Source of the DNA: Chionis minor
Taxonomy: Eukaryota > Chordata > Aves > Charadriiformes > Chionididae
Direction of reading: 5' to 3'
Assembly: GCA_013398295.1 (NCBI GenBank)
Contig: VZSF01002036.1
Span: 562,755-626,754 of the forward strand
Length of the DNA stretch: 64,000 bases
Shown: positions 10,401 through 24,999 of the stretch, one piece after another
Position numbering within the stretch: position 1 is the stretch's first letter
How the letters are laid out: each line of letters starts with the position of its first letter
Translations under genes and position numbers: made by a program
The notes under the pieces: generated by a model
Told to the model about the DNA's origin: nothing
Databases searched by the model: none
What the model saw: the letters and a program-made list of their open reading frames with translations, nothing else

Positions 10401-13400
10401 GCAGACTACAGTAGCAAGGAAACGTTTATTTTTTTTAAAAATCAAGAGATCTAGTACTTTTTACAGTTTACTTTCACATATTTTATTTCTGTGATAAGTA
10501 TTGTAAAGGATCACCTTAGCTGAAAAGACATGAATGGCTCTTTGATACATTGATAGTCAGAGTGGCTTGACTTAGCACTGCCTCCTAAGGGCTCACTGAA
10601 ACATTGCTCACAAGCATGCCTCTCATTACATTAGGGAGAATCTCATGCATTTCTAGTTTTAAAACGTATTAATATGGAGAAATCAGGAGCGACATTCTGC
10701 CTTTATTTATACTCTGCAACTCCTTTTGGTGCTAGGTTCATATTAAAGTCATAGTGAGCTCCATTTCTCTTGTTAAGGTAAGTCAAACATTTTTAGCAAG
10801 TATCGTAATGCCCCATGTTAATCCCGCTATGGAAGCTTCTCTCTCTGGAGACATTTTGAATGTGTTTATTAGGAAGACCATATTTATATCTTCAGGGAAG
10901 CCTGTATATAAAAGGGAAAAACCTTGTAGGGCAGATGCTGCAATTGGCTAAAAGATTGAAACTGAGCTTTGTTTTATGCAAACTAGAGCGTGAACATTTA
11001 TCATGTAACTAGGATTTAAAGGAGCAGGACAAAAGATTAAAAGGATAAAATTAGAACACCCCTTTTTGCCCTAGTACTACATTATGAAAGCATTGAGAAT
11101 GTATCAATTGACTGTTTCCCAATACATTTTATTCTTGCTGGTCAATGATAGCTTTTAAAAGCTTCTCCAAAAGCTGCTTCAGCAAACTACATTTACACTT
11201 ATTATTCAATGGCACACACCATCATTTCACCTACGTTAAATGTCATGAAACTGTACTTTGTCCAATATAACTAGAATAATCAATCACATTCATTCAGCTA
11301 GCATGGCCTGCAGGACAATGGTGACTCTGCTGTTGGAACTTAATGTACGCATGGATAAAACGCAGAAGGCTAGCATGCCACTCATGTTCTCCAGATAACC
11401 TAATGTTATATCCCATGTTGTGCAAAAGACTTGTGGAACGTTCACTCACAAGTAGTAATGTCCCATTAACTCCAAAGCCCTGGAAAAGAAATTTAATTCC
11501 TTGTTATAGGCTAACATAACAGGACACCCAAGGTAACTTTCTCGATTCCATCTATCACTTTCCAGATACGCTGGGCACACTTATTTGTATTGGCTATGAA
11601 ACAAAGAGCTGTCCTATGTTTGTGGTCTGGAGCATCCAAATAGCCTGTTGGCAGCACATTTAGACTCAAGTTCTGAGATCTTCTGTTATCTTGATTGTTA
11701 CTTGTTACTTTGGGGTAGGGGGAAGAGTGAAGACAAGGTGAAAAGAAGTGTTTGCTACAAAAATGACCCCATGAACAACATCAGCAGTATTTTGCAGAGG
11801 TGCAGCCACTCAGCATTCGCTTCAGTGAAAAGAAAAGTGAAAATAAAACACAGGGTTCTCTGAATCTGCAAGATCTGAGACAAGTTCCACACAGCCACCA
11901 CTAGCTCAGGGGGAGTTTCATGTTTACCCAGTGGAGGAAAACTGTTAAACATTAACACCGATCAGCATCATACATTGATCACTGTAAACCGGATGTAGCT
12001 GTGTAGCTTCATATTTAGGGCAGAAATGCACCTGCTCTTAATTTCATATCCCTGCTCCAGGCCTTTTGAAAGGGCCTTTTCTTCATCAGTGAGACAGAGG
12101 GAAAGGAGATTGTTTTTATTATTCTGTCATCATTCATCGCACCTTAGCCGTGTAGGCAGCTGATGCTTTATTTCTTTAGAAACATAAACAAAGAAAAAAT
12201 TCTGGTGTTTGTGCTTTTCATTTGCCCCCAGATGAAATACAAAGGGCCAAAATGACACTCAACATTTAAGTCATAGTTATATTGCAAGAGTGTTTACAGT
12301 GGCAATGACAGCAGTGACTGCTAGCACTCAAAATCACAGCACTGATGATAACTGAGTAAACAGTTTTGGGAACACTAGGTCATCCAAATGTCATTATTTG
12401 GCATATCGATATATCTCTATCTCTCATGTACTACTTCAATGAGACATGAAGACAACTGTAGAATACATAGTTTCAATACATAAACAATGCAAACAGTTCG
12501 GATTAGGGGCACAATATTCATTATTTAAGGAAGTTTAAACTCTTTCGAAATGTCTTATTGACTCTTCAGAATGGGAGCCACTTATGACATTGCTATGATA
12601 GAGCATGCAACATAGGATTTCCCCCCTTCCCCCCCAAATGTCAATGCTCAGTAAGGAAATTAAGTTTGCAATTGGTCTGCCTTAGCATGATGCTAGCTGA
12701 TTGATTGGTTTTGCTGGGTGGCATATAGCTAAAATTTTTCACAGAACAATTTGTTCAGGAGCAGGGTATGTGACACTGACAAAAAGTGAAATGACAGTGT
12801 TAAGTTTGGCAGTCAGGAAGATCTCAGTGAAAGAAAAGAACATTTATAATATATTCACCATTATGCTATATTTTACAATGTACTAAATAGAAAGATTAAT
12901 GGCTGGAGATAGACATTCTCAGTATTTATATTCCAATAAATGGGTCTTAATAAAGTCATTTCGGTTTCTAATTGAAAATCATAAATATCAGAGCAGGAAC
13001 ATAGATGACAGCAAAATGACTTTTGGTGGCTTATGAAATGATTCTGATGGTGTGTATTCAAGTCAGCAACACACACATCAGAACACCATCACAGCAGGTA
13101 CTTTTAGCATGACTGTTGACCATTTTTAATGAAAAACCAAACAATGAAATGGGTACTGTGGATGAATATCGAGGGATAAGGACCAAATTGTATGACATTG
13201 ACATATAAGCCTGTACTGCAGCTACTTGTATTAGAACTCCTCTACAGAGTCAAGGCTGCCAAGCTGCACCAGTTCAGCAGGTAGCACTCAGAAGCAAATA
13301 AGAAAATAAAACAGTGATGATGCAATCAGAAGTATGTGAAACAGGGCAAGTAAAGCACTATGTTTTCCACGTTTCTTGGCTTTTTAAACTTTGAAACACG

Positions 13401-16400
13401 TCAAAGGATCTTTCACTTCAGTCTGATTTCTTTTCTGTAATGATCACCTTTAACTCTATCATTATGAGTATCTTCCAGAAAATTTCAGAATACCCAATGA
13501 GCATCACAGAAATCAAATTATTCTGCCAGTGTATGCTAGAAATAGGTGTTCAAGGAGACAAAACCTTTGGGAAAAAAGGGAAGATATACGACTGATCATA
13601 AACCTCTTTGGCCTTTGACGTATTTTAATGCACTGAGTCGAACAGATGAGGGAGCTGTATTCTGTAATTTAAAGCTGGACAGTGCTTTTAACGGACAGTT
13701 TATATATAGAAGAAGTGTGAAGGACCATTACCTCCATAGGAAAACTATTTGGCTGTATCAGAGAGAAGTAAATTGTTCTTTCCAATTTCAGTAACATATG
13801 TACATTTCTCACATGACCCTTTGGTTCTGCTAGACTGTGCAGGAGTCAAAAAGGGTAGACTTTAGACAACTGGCCACTATTTCTTAACTTGTTCCTGAAA
13901 GGGTGTGACGGCATGTCAGACTTGGAACAAAATGCACAGAAGAGCAGGGAGAAGACATAGTCATACGCTGCAGGACACTAATTGAGATCTTAAAGCCAAA
14001 CTGTAGTTGTCTGTGGAATGACCACTATCTATAAAGAGTGTTATGAGCTCACCTTTGCTTGAGGTAGTGGATGCCCGAAGGGTTATCTTCTTACAGGTAT
14101 ATATGTTTGCATATTTGGCCTACCCCAAAACTTGGTATCTATCAAGACCTCAAATTACTCATTCGTATGTTCTAACATAAATAATTATTGTCTCTTCATT
14201 AAACAAATTATTATTTCTCACCTGCTCAAATACTAACACTAATTTCTCTTTGAAAACAACAAAATAAAGTTATTTGCAAGGTTGTCAGTGAAAGTTCTTT
14301 TGTACATTTATGAGACCCAGTTGGTATCCATCACAGGAAGCTTCAACCTCAGTATTCCTGGAAGGCAGAGAGAACAAAGCTAAATCTATTCATCCACTGC
14401 AACAGGACTAATATTCAGAATATGCATTGATTTTTTTTTCTCTCCAATTAAAAAAGCAAAAGAAGAAAAAAATTGTTAATAGCTTAGCTGGATGATAAAT
14501 GCACTTTTTTATTGTGGCTTTTTTCCCTTTCCTTTAATTTGAGTTTATTATCTGAGTATTCAGGTCATATGGCATTTACCATTAGTTTTGAAAAAACTTC
14601 AAAGAAAAGGGAAAATTAGGTGCTTGCCTCATTATGAGTCATTATGATCCATACCTTTTTTTTAATCTCAAATATTTTCTTCTATACACGGATCCTTTTT
14701 TCCATTGTCTTGAAAAAGAATATCAGCTTTTTTTAATGCTATCTCAAGGGAACCTTGAATGTATTGCATCTCTGCCTATCAAGACCTTTAAACTTGCCCA
14801 ACTCAAAAAACCTCTCAGTGTACACAGGGGGGAATTAAATAATTAATACAGAATATTTTATATAATACAAAAATTCTCATAATCTAGAAGTCAAACAGCA
14901 CCTGAGTAACTCTCATAAAATATACCCTTCTCTTTATACTGACACTCAATCATGTATAGAAATGCTATTCTGTCTATGACTATCTGGATCTGGTGTAGTT
15001 AAAGTGTCCTAAAGATTTTCTTCTAAGATCACATTCCTGGGTCATTGCCAGATTTCTGTTTCTTCTCATTCTCAACCCAGAAGTATCCCTGAGTTGAAGT
15101 TAAAGTCTTACTGGTTACAGCTGATGCCATCTGAACTCCTGACCAGTTTGTGACAGTCAATAGCCTTTATTCTAGGATTCAGTTCTGTATCTACAGAGTA
15201 CAGAGAAGTAACACAGCAAACTGCAAACCCCATTTTAAAGCGGCCTCAGGCTGCATTTCCAAGGTACATGGCTGACTGACTTTTGTCCAAAATATCTTAT
15301 TTACTTTTCTTTGAATCATTTCAATAACCAGTATTTTGATTACAAATAGATGTTAGTTTTCTGTAATTATGTTTCATTTTCATTATCATCTCCACTTGCC
15401 TTTTAAATGTGAATAAATACAACAGAATGTGATTCAGAGAAAAAATAGTGATTTCATGAGTTCCTGTTGCAATCTTTCCTCCATATAATTATCCTCATCT
15501 TTAAAAGCTTTTCCCAAAACAGCTAAGCTAAATCTTCCAAGGTGCAGATTCTCTCTATTAATTCTTGTCTTTTTGCACACTGAGACCGATGTATGCCTTT
15601 CCTTTGTTCCATCACAGTTCATATATGTAAACAATTGGGTTTCCTGTTAGTTCTCTAGATTAACAAACTCGGTTTGCTATTTCTTCAGAAGTCATGCTTC
15701 TCTATCCCTAGCTATCTTTAACCTGTCTAGATTATCTTCACCTGATCCACATCTTTCTTGAAGTACCTGAATTTGAACACTGCTTCGCACAGCATTGCGA
15801 GAGAGATCCTAAAAGTCCTATACAGAGTAGACAAATCTCCACGGTTTATGGTGATGCTCCTGCTTATGATGCACCGCTCTGTAGTCAGCCTGTCCTCAGC
15901 TGCGCATCCCTACCCAGCTATAGATCTCTGCGCTTGTCCCCACTGAACCACACCCTGTTTTGTCAGACCATTTTATCTAATTTTGTCAGGAAAATTTTAA
16001 ATTCCAATCTCAGTGTCCTGCAGCCCGTACCAGCCTGGTATTGTCTGCAAATTGAAGTGGACTTTTCAAGCCAGTAATGAATAAAGTTGGATAGATTATT
16101 CATATATTATTAACCATAAGGCATTTTAACTTCTGGTCTGACTAGATAAGAGAACATTATGCATATAACCAAACTTTTCCCCCATAATTCATTTGAAAAT
16201 TACTGTCATTTTCAGTGACCTTGAGGTTGTGTGAATTCTAATGTTCCATTGCAGTTTAAAAAGCTGCATGTGGACAGAATCTACCATAATGAGGCCTTTT
16301 TTTCCCCCTTCTTCAGCCCTTGGATGCCAGTATAACTTTCTGATCAAATGACAGCTTAGCTGAGTTTCCAATTAATTGGACATTAATCTAAGTTTGTGAG

Positions 16401-19400
16401 ATTTGGTAGTTTTTCCTCTGTACTCATGCACTTACATATGCACTTCTGAGTTTCCAAATGATATACATACCTACTTCCCTCCCTAAGACAATACACGTCT
16501 TTTCTAGAATAATCAAACTCCCAATGACAGCTAAACAATTTGACAAATTTTAAGCATTTTTCTATGTGCATTTTGTTTTCTGTAACTGTTTCTTGGTTAC
16601 TTATGTATTTTAGTTGGGTTTCATCGTTTATTTGTTAATTAGTCTTGATGTGATTGGTCTTATCAGTCACATGGCGTAGCTCTCAGCTGCACACATCTTA
16701 ATGGCTGCAACTTTGAAAACAGGCGAGTAATGAATAACCAGCAGTGAATGCTGATGAATGAAGACCTGCTGAATCATTGCATAAATATTCTGCATTTGGA
16801 AACAAATATGGGTATTCCTAAAGGCTAGCTATTCTTGAAGCATTGCTACAAATAAATGTCTTTTGGTGAATAATCGAAAATATTCAGACCCTGAGGTACA
16901 ATATCATAACTGAGCCATCCAGCTGTTTGGATTTTGAATTCATACTTGCAAACAGTAACTTTCAACCAGCTTCCCCTAGCTCTAAAACATATCTCTTCTG
17001 CTATTAAGATTATAAAATCTTAATGTGCTGGAAAGTATTGTAGCTGCTTTAGTAAATCAACAAATAGTTAATTTTAAAAAAAGTCATAATTTAGAAAGAT
17101 TAATCAAGAAAAGCATCATTAATCTGAAGCATACTAATTCCAGCGTTGAATTTCTGGTGAAAGTAAAAATACCACTATAGCTACCACAATCAAAACCTGA
17201 TTCTTTAAGTTTGGACAATTCAAAGGTTAACATGGACATTAGCTAATTAGCTATCCAAATCATATTAGAAACAAGCAGCCAATATGAAACAGCCCATAAA
17301 GGTAAAGTCTCCTTGTAAGAAGACCTAAATTCTAAGTATACTTTTCCCATTACTCATAGGAAATAAGGTTAAAATGAATATTCTATCATTCCAGACAAGT
17401 ATAATAAAGGATTTCACATCTTTTTTCTCCTACACCTTAGCTTGCATCTACTCACTTCAGTGAGAGTGACAAAACTCTTGTTAACTTTTACAGGTACAGG
17501 AACAGACCCATTTTTTTGCAAATGTCAGTTAGACCAACTAGAGAAAAAAAATAAAACAAACCTCTCAGGCACATATTAAATAAATACCAGAGCAAGTGAC
17601 TTTTGGCTGGGGATTAAGCTGTAATTTTTGTCCCGTGATAAGCTGCTTTATTTCATGCCCTGTACAATACAGGTGAGCTAAACATTCTGTATTTCAGTCT
17701 TTGCTGACAGACATCTGTCAGTAAGTGACAGCTAAGGACAGAGGTGTACTGAGCAAAACCTCAAGGCTATTTAGAAAAACAGCTAGGCTTACCTTCTGGG
17801 TTTCATACCCAGAAAAAACCAAAACAGAGATATAACAGAAAAGTGAAATCTTCCTCTTTGCTACAACCCTGCTGCAGTGGCTAAGTCAGTTATTGACCAA
17901 AAAAAGTCACAGTTCAAAAGGATTTTCAAAGTTCTGATGTCCAGAACTTCCTGATACAAATGTTGCTCCATACACATGTTCTTTGATTGCTTCATCTTAT
18001 TTTAGATTTCTCAAACAATAGGAATTCCAGCTTGCCTAAAGTTTTTATTCTGTCATCTAGCAGATGTCAAAGACCACTTCTACCAATGGGCGCTGTTGGA
18101 ATAAGGTGATGGGAAAAGAACATCCTAGAGCATGAGACCTGAGAAAAGTAGATTAGAGTGAAGAAGAAAAGTGATAAAATATACTGGACGTTGGAAATAG
18201 AAAAATGTGCCAGGATGGATGAAGATGAATGAAATATTCCCATAAACAAACATAACCTGTATAAATTGTAAAATCCCATAAGGGAGAACCTACACATGGG
18301 AAACAAGCAAGCTGTCCTTATCTTATGAAATCTTTGTTAAATATGAAATTCAATAGAAAGTTCCAGGCATTCATGAATACCAAAGCATGCAATTTCTTGC
18401 AACATTGCCTGTCTATTTAGACAGAAACTTTATCGTGAGCTCCAGGCAACACAGTCGGGGGGTGGGGGTGCAAGGTGGCGAGGGGAAGGAAAAAAGACTC
18501 ACAGTTGCTCTGATCTCTCTTTACTCCAGATATGGGCAGTTATCACTGTCCTTTCTGTTGTACAACTTCAGTTCTTTACAAATGAAGAAGACATGACCAA
18601 TGCAAAGTAGGAATTAATTGTTATTTTCCAGCAAATAGTACTTTGGGTTTCCGTATCATAAGGTTGATTATCTGAGAAGTGGAGTGTTTAAAACTTGCTA
18701 GATAAAAAAAGCTCACCACAGTTGGGTACTTCTTGATATTCAATGCAAATTGGTGCATATTTCTTAAAATTTAACTTTCAGTAATGTGTGAAATTGCATT
18801 TTAAATACATAACAGGCTTCATTACTACATTTTCTCAATAAATACAGCAAGAGCGCAACTCTACTCCTGCATGTTATTTTTATGGTCTATATGTTTGCTC
18901 CATTGAAAACAGATCTAAAAACGTAGTGTCTGTAAGAGGTGGCATAAAGATGTAAATATGTTAATTCAAAGGTAAAAAGAACGCATGTATTTAGCTTAAG
19001 TAATACATCTTCATGGATAAAATATTTCGTTATTGTAGTAATATATGCTGAAATACTGCTTTCACCACACAGTGTATTAGTTATTACAGAGATATAAAGG
19101 CGTCCTTAATCCATTTTAACAGAGCTTTGTTGGAGAACTGGATTGGTAAAAAAGGAAGCTAAGGTATTAGATCAAGGTACGTGACATTCTGAAAAAAAAA
19201 AAAAAATTAAACAAAAACCCAGAAGACAGCAGTGGCAGTGTAATTTTAGCTATGTTTGGGAATGGACTAGAAGTGAATTTCAAGTGGGATTATGTGAGTG
19301 TCATAGGGCAGAGGGAAGGTTGGCTCAAAGATTAGTCATTAGTTCAAATGGCTTTCAAGAAGTTGGTGGTGAAAAAAACATGCTTGTCCAACAGTCTGGA

Positions 19401-20863
19401 TCATTCCACTTGTTAATGTGACTTAGTTATTCAATGGACAGCAATCTCCAAGAAAAAAATGAACTACATTGCTGTCTGTATAAGAATTTGTAGCTTGCCT
19501 CCGAACAAGGACAAAAGATCAATGAGGATTATGAACATCCCCCGGCCCTTAAAATTACATGAAAAAATTAAAGAAAGGTGATCTGATACTGTAGGGTACA
19601 TAACACTCGTGCATCACTTAATCTTTTTAAGATAGAATGACTGTGTCTCTCCCTGCAATACTGCACAGATCTAATGCCACATCTCTATCCCACCATGCGG
19701 AGAGAATCACTGCTTTCCTCAGAGAAAGGAAAAATAATATATTACCAAAAAATGGTGAACTTTTTTCAAAATTAAAGGATACTTTTCTTCTTTCATTTAT
19801 GTTCCCTACTCTTTTCTTCAACTATTAACACAAACTTAGATTATTTTTAAAAGGGGAAGTTCTGTCAATATTTTAAAATGGAGATAATACTTTCACTTTA
19901 AACATTTTATAAAAAAAAAAAAGGACCATATGCTTTTAACTTTAAATTGGTGTAATTTAGTTTCATTTGTAAGCTGAGGTAGAGCCAGTTCATGTCAGTT
20001 GTCTACATGATCTGTGCTTCAGAAAAGCTTGATTTCTGGCACATACAAGAGCTCTAGTTTGTCTAGAATTGGTATGTGTCACAAAAATGAACCTTGCAGA
20101 ATAAGCTACAGTAATTTATTATATCCTCAGCACAGTTCCCATTGATCTTGGAAGGAGCAAAATATTCTTAGTGAGACACAGAAGGCACTGAAACCAACTA
20201 CTGCTAGCTGAATCGTGTACTGCAGTTGCACGTGTAAGTTTATAGCACACGTTCAAACTCATACTCAAAAACCTAGCACTGTAAAGGCCAGCATTAGTAT
20301 TTTCATCCGATAAAGGCACAGTGTTTTGTATCTAGAGTATACGACATTATTTATCCACTGGGAGCATTTTTTAAAATAAAACTGAATAGGATCATGAACA
20401 TGTTTCCTAGGCAGAAAAGTCGCTATCTGTAGGACAGCTTGAAACAATGAAATGGTGTTCAGATGCCCATGTAAATGAGTACACAGCCAGGCTAGGAAAG
20501 ATCAGATGTAGTTAGAGTACAATCCACAAATTGGTTTGTTTCAGCAAGATTTGATGTGTTTGACTCAAATATTTGACTGGATGGTTAGCATTACTGCAAA
20601 TGCAAGGACAAGCCTTTGTGTTTAAATAACCGAGGAAGATGCAGAACCTAGTTTCTCATGTATTTTCCTGAGGTATGTTATTATCCCAGACTTTCTGGTG
20701 CATTTTCCTAACTATTGGGGTTAGTCAAGAAACACATACTCTAAGCACTTAAGCACATAATTTATTTCCTTACGTAATAAGGCAATGATTTGTTCCAGTG
20801 AAAGCATATATTTTTGCATCCTTGTGTGCAATGGAGTAATTTTCTACCCGATTTGTCCTACAG
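7429..20863. other. Long intron-like or intergenic AT-rich stretch
   Basis: No CR1 or other recognised transposon is visible in these 13 kb. Homopolymer tracts occur at 7540-7553 (T14), 8240-8264 (A-rich) and 19190-19206 (A-rich). A G-rich patch lies at 18457-18480. Weak exon-like segments with splice-type borders are at 10736-10777 (42 bases, good donor AAG|GTAAGT) and 17441-17493 (53 bases, donor CAG|GTACAG); both are too short to support. Confidence 0.5.
18457..18480 (+). other. G-rich patch, possible quadruplex-forming
   Basis: Runs of six and five G separated by one T (18457-18468), followed by GG, GG and GGGG, in otherwise AT-rich DNA. It does not meet the strict four-run G3 rule without splitting the first run, so structure formation is only a possibility. 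Confidence 0.3.
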
Positions 20864-20940
20864 TTTTTAACCTGAAGACTATACAGAAATGTGAAATGGC
20901 AAAGTTTTTAAACCAAGCAGAAAACCCTAACAAAAAGTGG
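20864..20940 (+). CDS. Candidate internal coding exon, unrecognised
   Basis: A 77-base segment after a pyrimidine-rich acceptor ending GTCCTACAG, with a donor TGG|GTAAGA. Read with two leading bases it gives FNLKTIQKCEMAKFLNQAEN and then PNKKW, ending in phase 0. Its entry phase fits the exit phase of the candidate at 6581-6698. The peptide matches nothing I know. Decoy exons of this size are common, so confidence is low. Confidence 0.22.
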
Positions 20941-23900
20941 GTAAGAAATGTGAAAGGCAAGTCTATTGACAGTTATATTATTACAGAAGCCTGAAGTTTT
21001 CCACTGAGGGCTTCAAGTACATGTACTAGCGACATGAACACAGTTTCTTACTCTGTTTTTGACAATTTATTTTCCATCATAAAAAGGAATATTTTGGCCA
21101 TTCTTGCTGGAAGTCTGATGGATAGTGTCACTTTGAACTTGACACTGTCACATGAGAGACTCCAGTTGCCCTAGCCAGAGTACATCCCTGATTTCCATGA
21201 TGCTCCACACCTCAGTCAAGCAACAATCCCTGGTATATTTTAGATGGCTTCAGAAGTACAGAACGGAGTTGACTTTAACTCCTATGAAGATCAGGAAGTA
21301 TGTGGCTTTGTTTTACTGAACAGAAGGTTATTTGTGGTGAACTCCGAGTGAAATGGAGAAGGGAGAGTAACTTTAGTCAATGTATATTAAACTTAAAACC
21401 ACAAAACCCATTCACAAACAAGAAAAGTTTTCCATGGAAATAATCTCAGATCTTCTGCTTGTAAAGCTACTACAATGGAAACAAACTCAGTAACCATTTA
21501 TAACATCCAACATCCTTGCTCTCTCTACAATCTCTGTAAACCTATAAGAAAATAATTTGAAGGTCCTTTTCTCCTTGATTTGTACAATCCCACCGATTCC
21601 TCCATAATTAATTCCTAATTTACATGAGTAACAAAAAAATTATCAGAAGAACAAAGCTCTTCACTGAAGCATTTGAGAATTATCTGACAAGGACCAATTT
21701 TAACCATTGGATTTTTTAGGGATCTAACAGGGATTTTTTTTCAAGTTCCCCTCCCTCCCAGTTCCTCTTACTCCAGTAGCCAAAATGCTCACTTTATAGA
21801 TGAGAAACCAAGACCCCTAATTTCTGCCGTGCCTAGCCTAGAAGAAAGTCTTGACTATGGTATTCGATGCTAGTGAATATTGTAACTACTGTTATTAGTT
21901 ATTCTGCAATGGGCTTCTCTTGCTTCATTTTGCATCTTGCTTGAATCCTTCCTCCACATTTTCTTTCAGAAGCATCAACAACTTTCCAACTCCTTCTCTA
22001 TATAAAAGACCCTCCACAGGGAGCTTTCTGAAATAAGAACATTGCAGGACAACTACACTGTTTTCTTGACTAACTGAACTACATTTTTCCAAAGAATACT
22101 TTCATTTGGTATTTGTTTTCCTCCTGATAATGCCTCCTTACATTGTAGCAGCTTTTCTTGAGTCTAGATTTTTGTCAGCTTGACCTTTCCAGCTTACTGG
22201 GCCCAACTGTTTTTGTAATAAATCACTTTTTGCTTTTCAACAGCTTCCTTACTTTCAAGCCCTTTCATTGGCTTTATTAAAAGTTGAAGAAGGTCAGTCT
22301 GAGCCATGGATTCTCAATACTAAATCACACAATATATAAAAAAGACTCGAATACTTTACAATTGGCATTTGTAAGAAAAGAAAGTTTACTAGCAAGTTTG
22401 TTTTCACATTCCACATAACTCCAAAAGTATCAAAATTTGAAAACGTATAAGGTTGCTCAAAACAGTGAAAACAAAATTTAAGAAGTTATAACAGTTAGTG
22501 GTAGCATTGGTAAAAATCAAGTTTTGCCTACCTGAATCAGATAGAGTCTACAAGTCTATTGGGACCTTATGACAATATATATGCTGATATATCACCAATA
22601 GTGCTAGTGATAAGTGGATTATCTCAGCCTGCAGCTTTTAACCAGTCACTAAGTCACCGTGGATTTACTGAAGTGAATTAATCTTTGATGTACTCGCACT
22701 GCTTACAGCGGTATTCCAGCTTCTGGTGTACCTGCTTGTGCAGCACATTTTCTCTACTCCAGGCACTACACTAGAGAATCCTGCCGCACAGCAGAAGGTA
22801 CCTACAAGTATAGCTTTAGATCCTGAAATGCAGATACCCTTTTTCCTGGCAAAGACTGTTTCCCTCAAAGTAGTTTTAACCAGTGCCATAAGTAAACAAA
22901 AGTTATCACAGCAAAGCTCTGTTCAGCTCCTGAAGATACAGCTATACTGGGCCTTCTGCCAGTACACAATTATATAATCAAAAGCCTAACCTAAAATTCT
23001 CCTGGAAAAAATTTAACACAGGTTTGACCTAAGAAAATTGTCAAGTTTCCGTTCTCAAGAACAGAAGGCACAATACTTTAAAGTTTCTGTAAAAAGGAAG
23101 ATCAGATTCCAATAAAGGGAGTCCCAGAATCTGAGCCAGGTGAATTTGTGCACAAAGGCTGGTTAAGGGAAAAAACAAAAGCACATTCTTCCCCAAACTC
23201 TCCTGTATATGTATCGCACAATCATTAGATGGGTACATTACAGTGTGTTCTCCCAAATATGCATTAGATGATGAGACTGATCAGCACAGGCTTGGACCAC
23301 TTAGCTGGGGTCCAAATAGGGGTAAGCAAGCAGGAGACCTAAGCTGCCATTCACTGCTTCCACCACTGGTTTTATCAGTTGTTGGCATACAGAGGAGAAA
23401 TGGGCAGATCACACTTATTTCTAGTTGAGTCTTTAGGGATTCAGTTACTGAAGAAATTGCATGACAAGCCAGACAGTACAGAATAGGCCCTTGGTCCTTC
23501 CATACAGGCTCAGAAACACAAGACTGACATTTTCACCTAGTCAGTTTTCACTTAGCTGGGGACTTGACTTTGCTGCTGGATTAGCTAGGCTGCTTTATCA
23601 GCTTCTGTCTGCTAGTTTATGAATGACAGTTTCAAAAGTCTACATTGCCAACAGAAGATTAGCATCCACAAGCCTCAGATTTATTTCAAGTTATTTAGAT
23701 TAAAATCCATGTGTCCTAGATGTAGGATTTCAGAATGGCAAGGTGATGTAAACTAGATTTCTCCCTGCCCCCAAATATAAAATGTAGATCTATCAAAAAA
23801 TGAAGATAAAAAATGCAGGTCAGTGCAGACTGTTGATATATTAAGAAGCTTGAAAGAATGTAAAATGCATACATTTCCCTAAGGGAACTGCAGAATTATG

Positions 23901-24265
23901 AAGTGCAGAAAATTAAAATGCAGAAAAATTTATGTAAAGAGCCAACAAAAGCCATTGAGACTAAGAATAAATCTTAGATGCGCTGAAGTAACATTGCATG
24001 CACCCAAAAATAAGTCAGAGCTGATTCGAAAGAAAGTCCAAATACTTATGTTTGCAGTGCTTACAATATAGTGTGTAAATATTAAAATCATATTAGCAGG
24101 AGCTGAAACAGTGAAAACTCTTAAATGCCAAACAAAGAAGGAAGAGTGGTCAAGAGACAAGATAATTAATATGATGTGAAATTCAGAATAACTGCCTCAT
24201 AAAGGAGCTCTGCTGACCTAGGGAGGGCTTAATTACAAAGTATAGGAAAATTAGGACAACAAGAA

Positions 24266-24289
24266 CACCCACCCACACCCACCCACCCC
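24266..24289 (+). repeat. CCCA microsatellite-like patch
   Basis: CACCCACCCACACCCACCCA followed by CCCC: six CACCC-type units with one interruption. Short and imperfect. CACCC elements can bind KLF factors, but nothing else here suggests a promoter. Confidence 0.6.
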
Positions 24290-24938
24290 AAAATATTAGT
24301 TTCCTGTGACTGTAATGGTACAGCTGTTCTCTATTGGATCTTTCCTCTAACCTGTTTTAAAGGTACACTGACAATTTGTCTAGACTTCGAAGTATACTGC
24401 CCGCAAACAAGGGCAATATAAATCCCAAGCAGTTACTGTCTGGAGATGATGCTTTATATACTAGAATGGAACCAAACTATAAAATGAATGTCAGTGTTAA
24501 TTCCCAGTTCATGGATGTTCAAACTGATTTTGAGCACTCGCAGAGCATAGCTATTTTGGAGTCCTATCCGATTTGATTGTGTTGCCAGTGATGCAGGCTA
24601 CATGTATTTAAAATGGTTGTTCACACCTTTTCAAAAACTGAAAACATTGCAACATGCCCCACAATATGCTTTTACTGTCAGAAACATGGTAGGATACAAA
24701 GAAATTAGATTTATACACAGAGAATGACAAACGTAATATTTAAGATAATTGCCATGTAACAGACTCCAAATATTCAGCAGTATTTCATAAGCTTTCCAAC
24801 TAGAAATGTATCTATAAATCCAGTTGTAATACTTGCACAAAACATTACCTGCATTTAATATTTGTGGATCACAAGGTCCACCTTGAAGGTCTGGCCTTAA
24901 ATTCTTCCTCCTTCCCCATCCTCATTTCAAGATTTCAG

Positions 24939-24999
24939 TTGTACTTTGATAGAAAGCCCGTATCACCACCAAAAAAGATTAATCAGAGCATACACAGAG
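24939..24999 (+). CDS. Candidate small coding exon, unrecognised
   Basis: A 61-base segment after a very strong polypyrimidine acceptor (TTCCTCCTTCCCCATCCTCA, then TTTCAAGATTTCAG) with donor GAG|GTAGGC. Read in phase 0 it gives LYFDRKPVSPPKKINQSIHR with one base left. Its phase fits the exit of the candidate at 20864-20940. No known domain; the segment is short, so this is weak evidence. Confidence 0.18.

Noticed and set aside
17774..17880. Reverse-strand segment with donor AAG|GTAAGC
   Set aside because: It shows that decoy exons occur on the opposite strand as well; the peptide is hydrophobic and unremarkable.
22726..22977. 83-codon forward frame and a 74-codon reverse frame over the same DNA
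   Set aside because: Both strands look equally protein-like and neither has a complete pair of good splice sites; more likely a diverged non-coding repeat.
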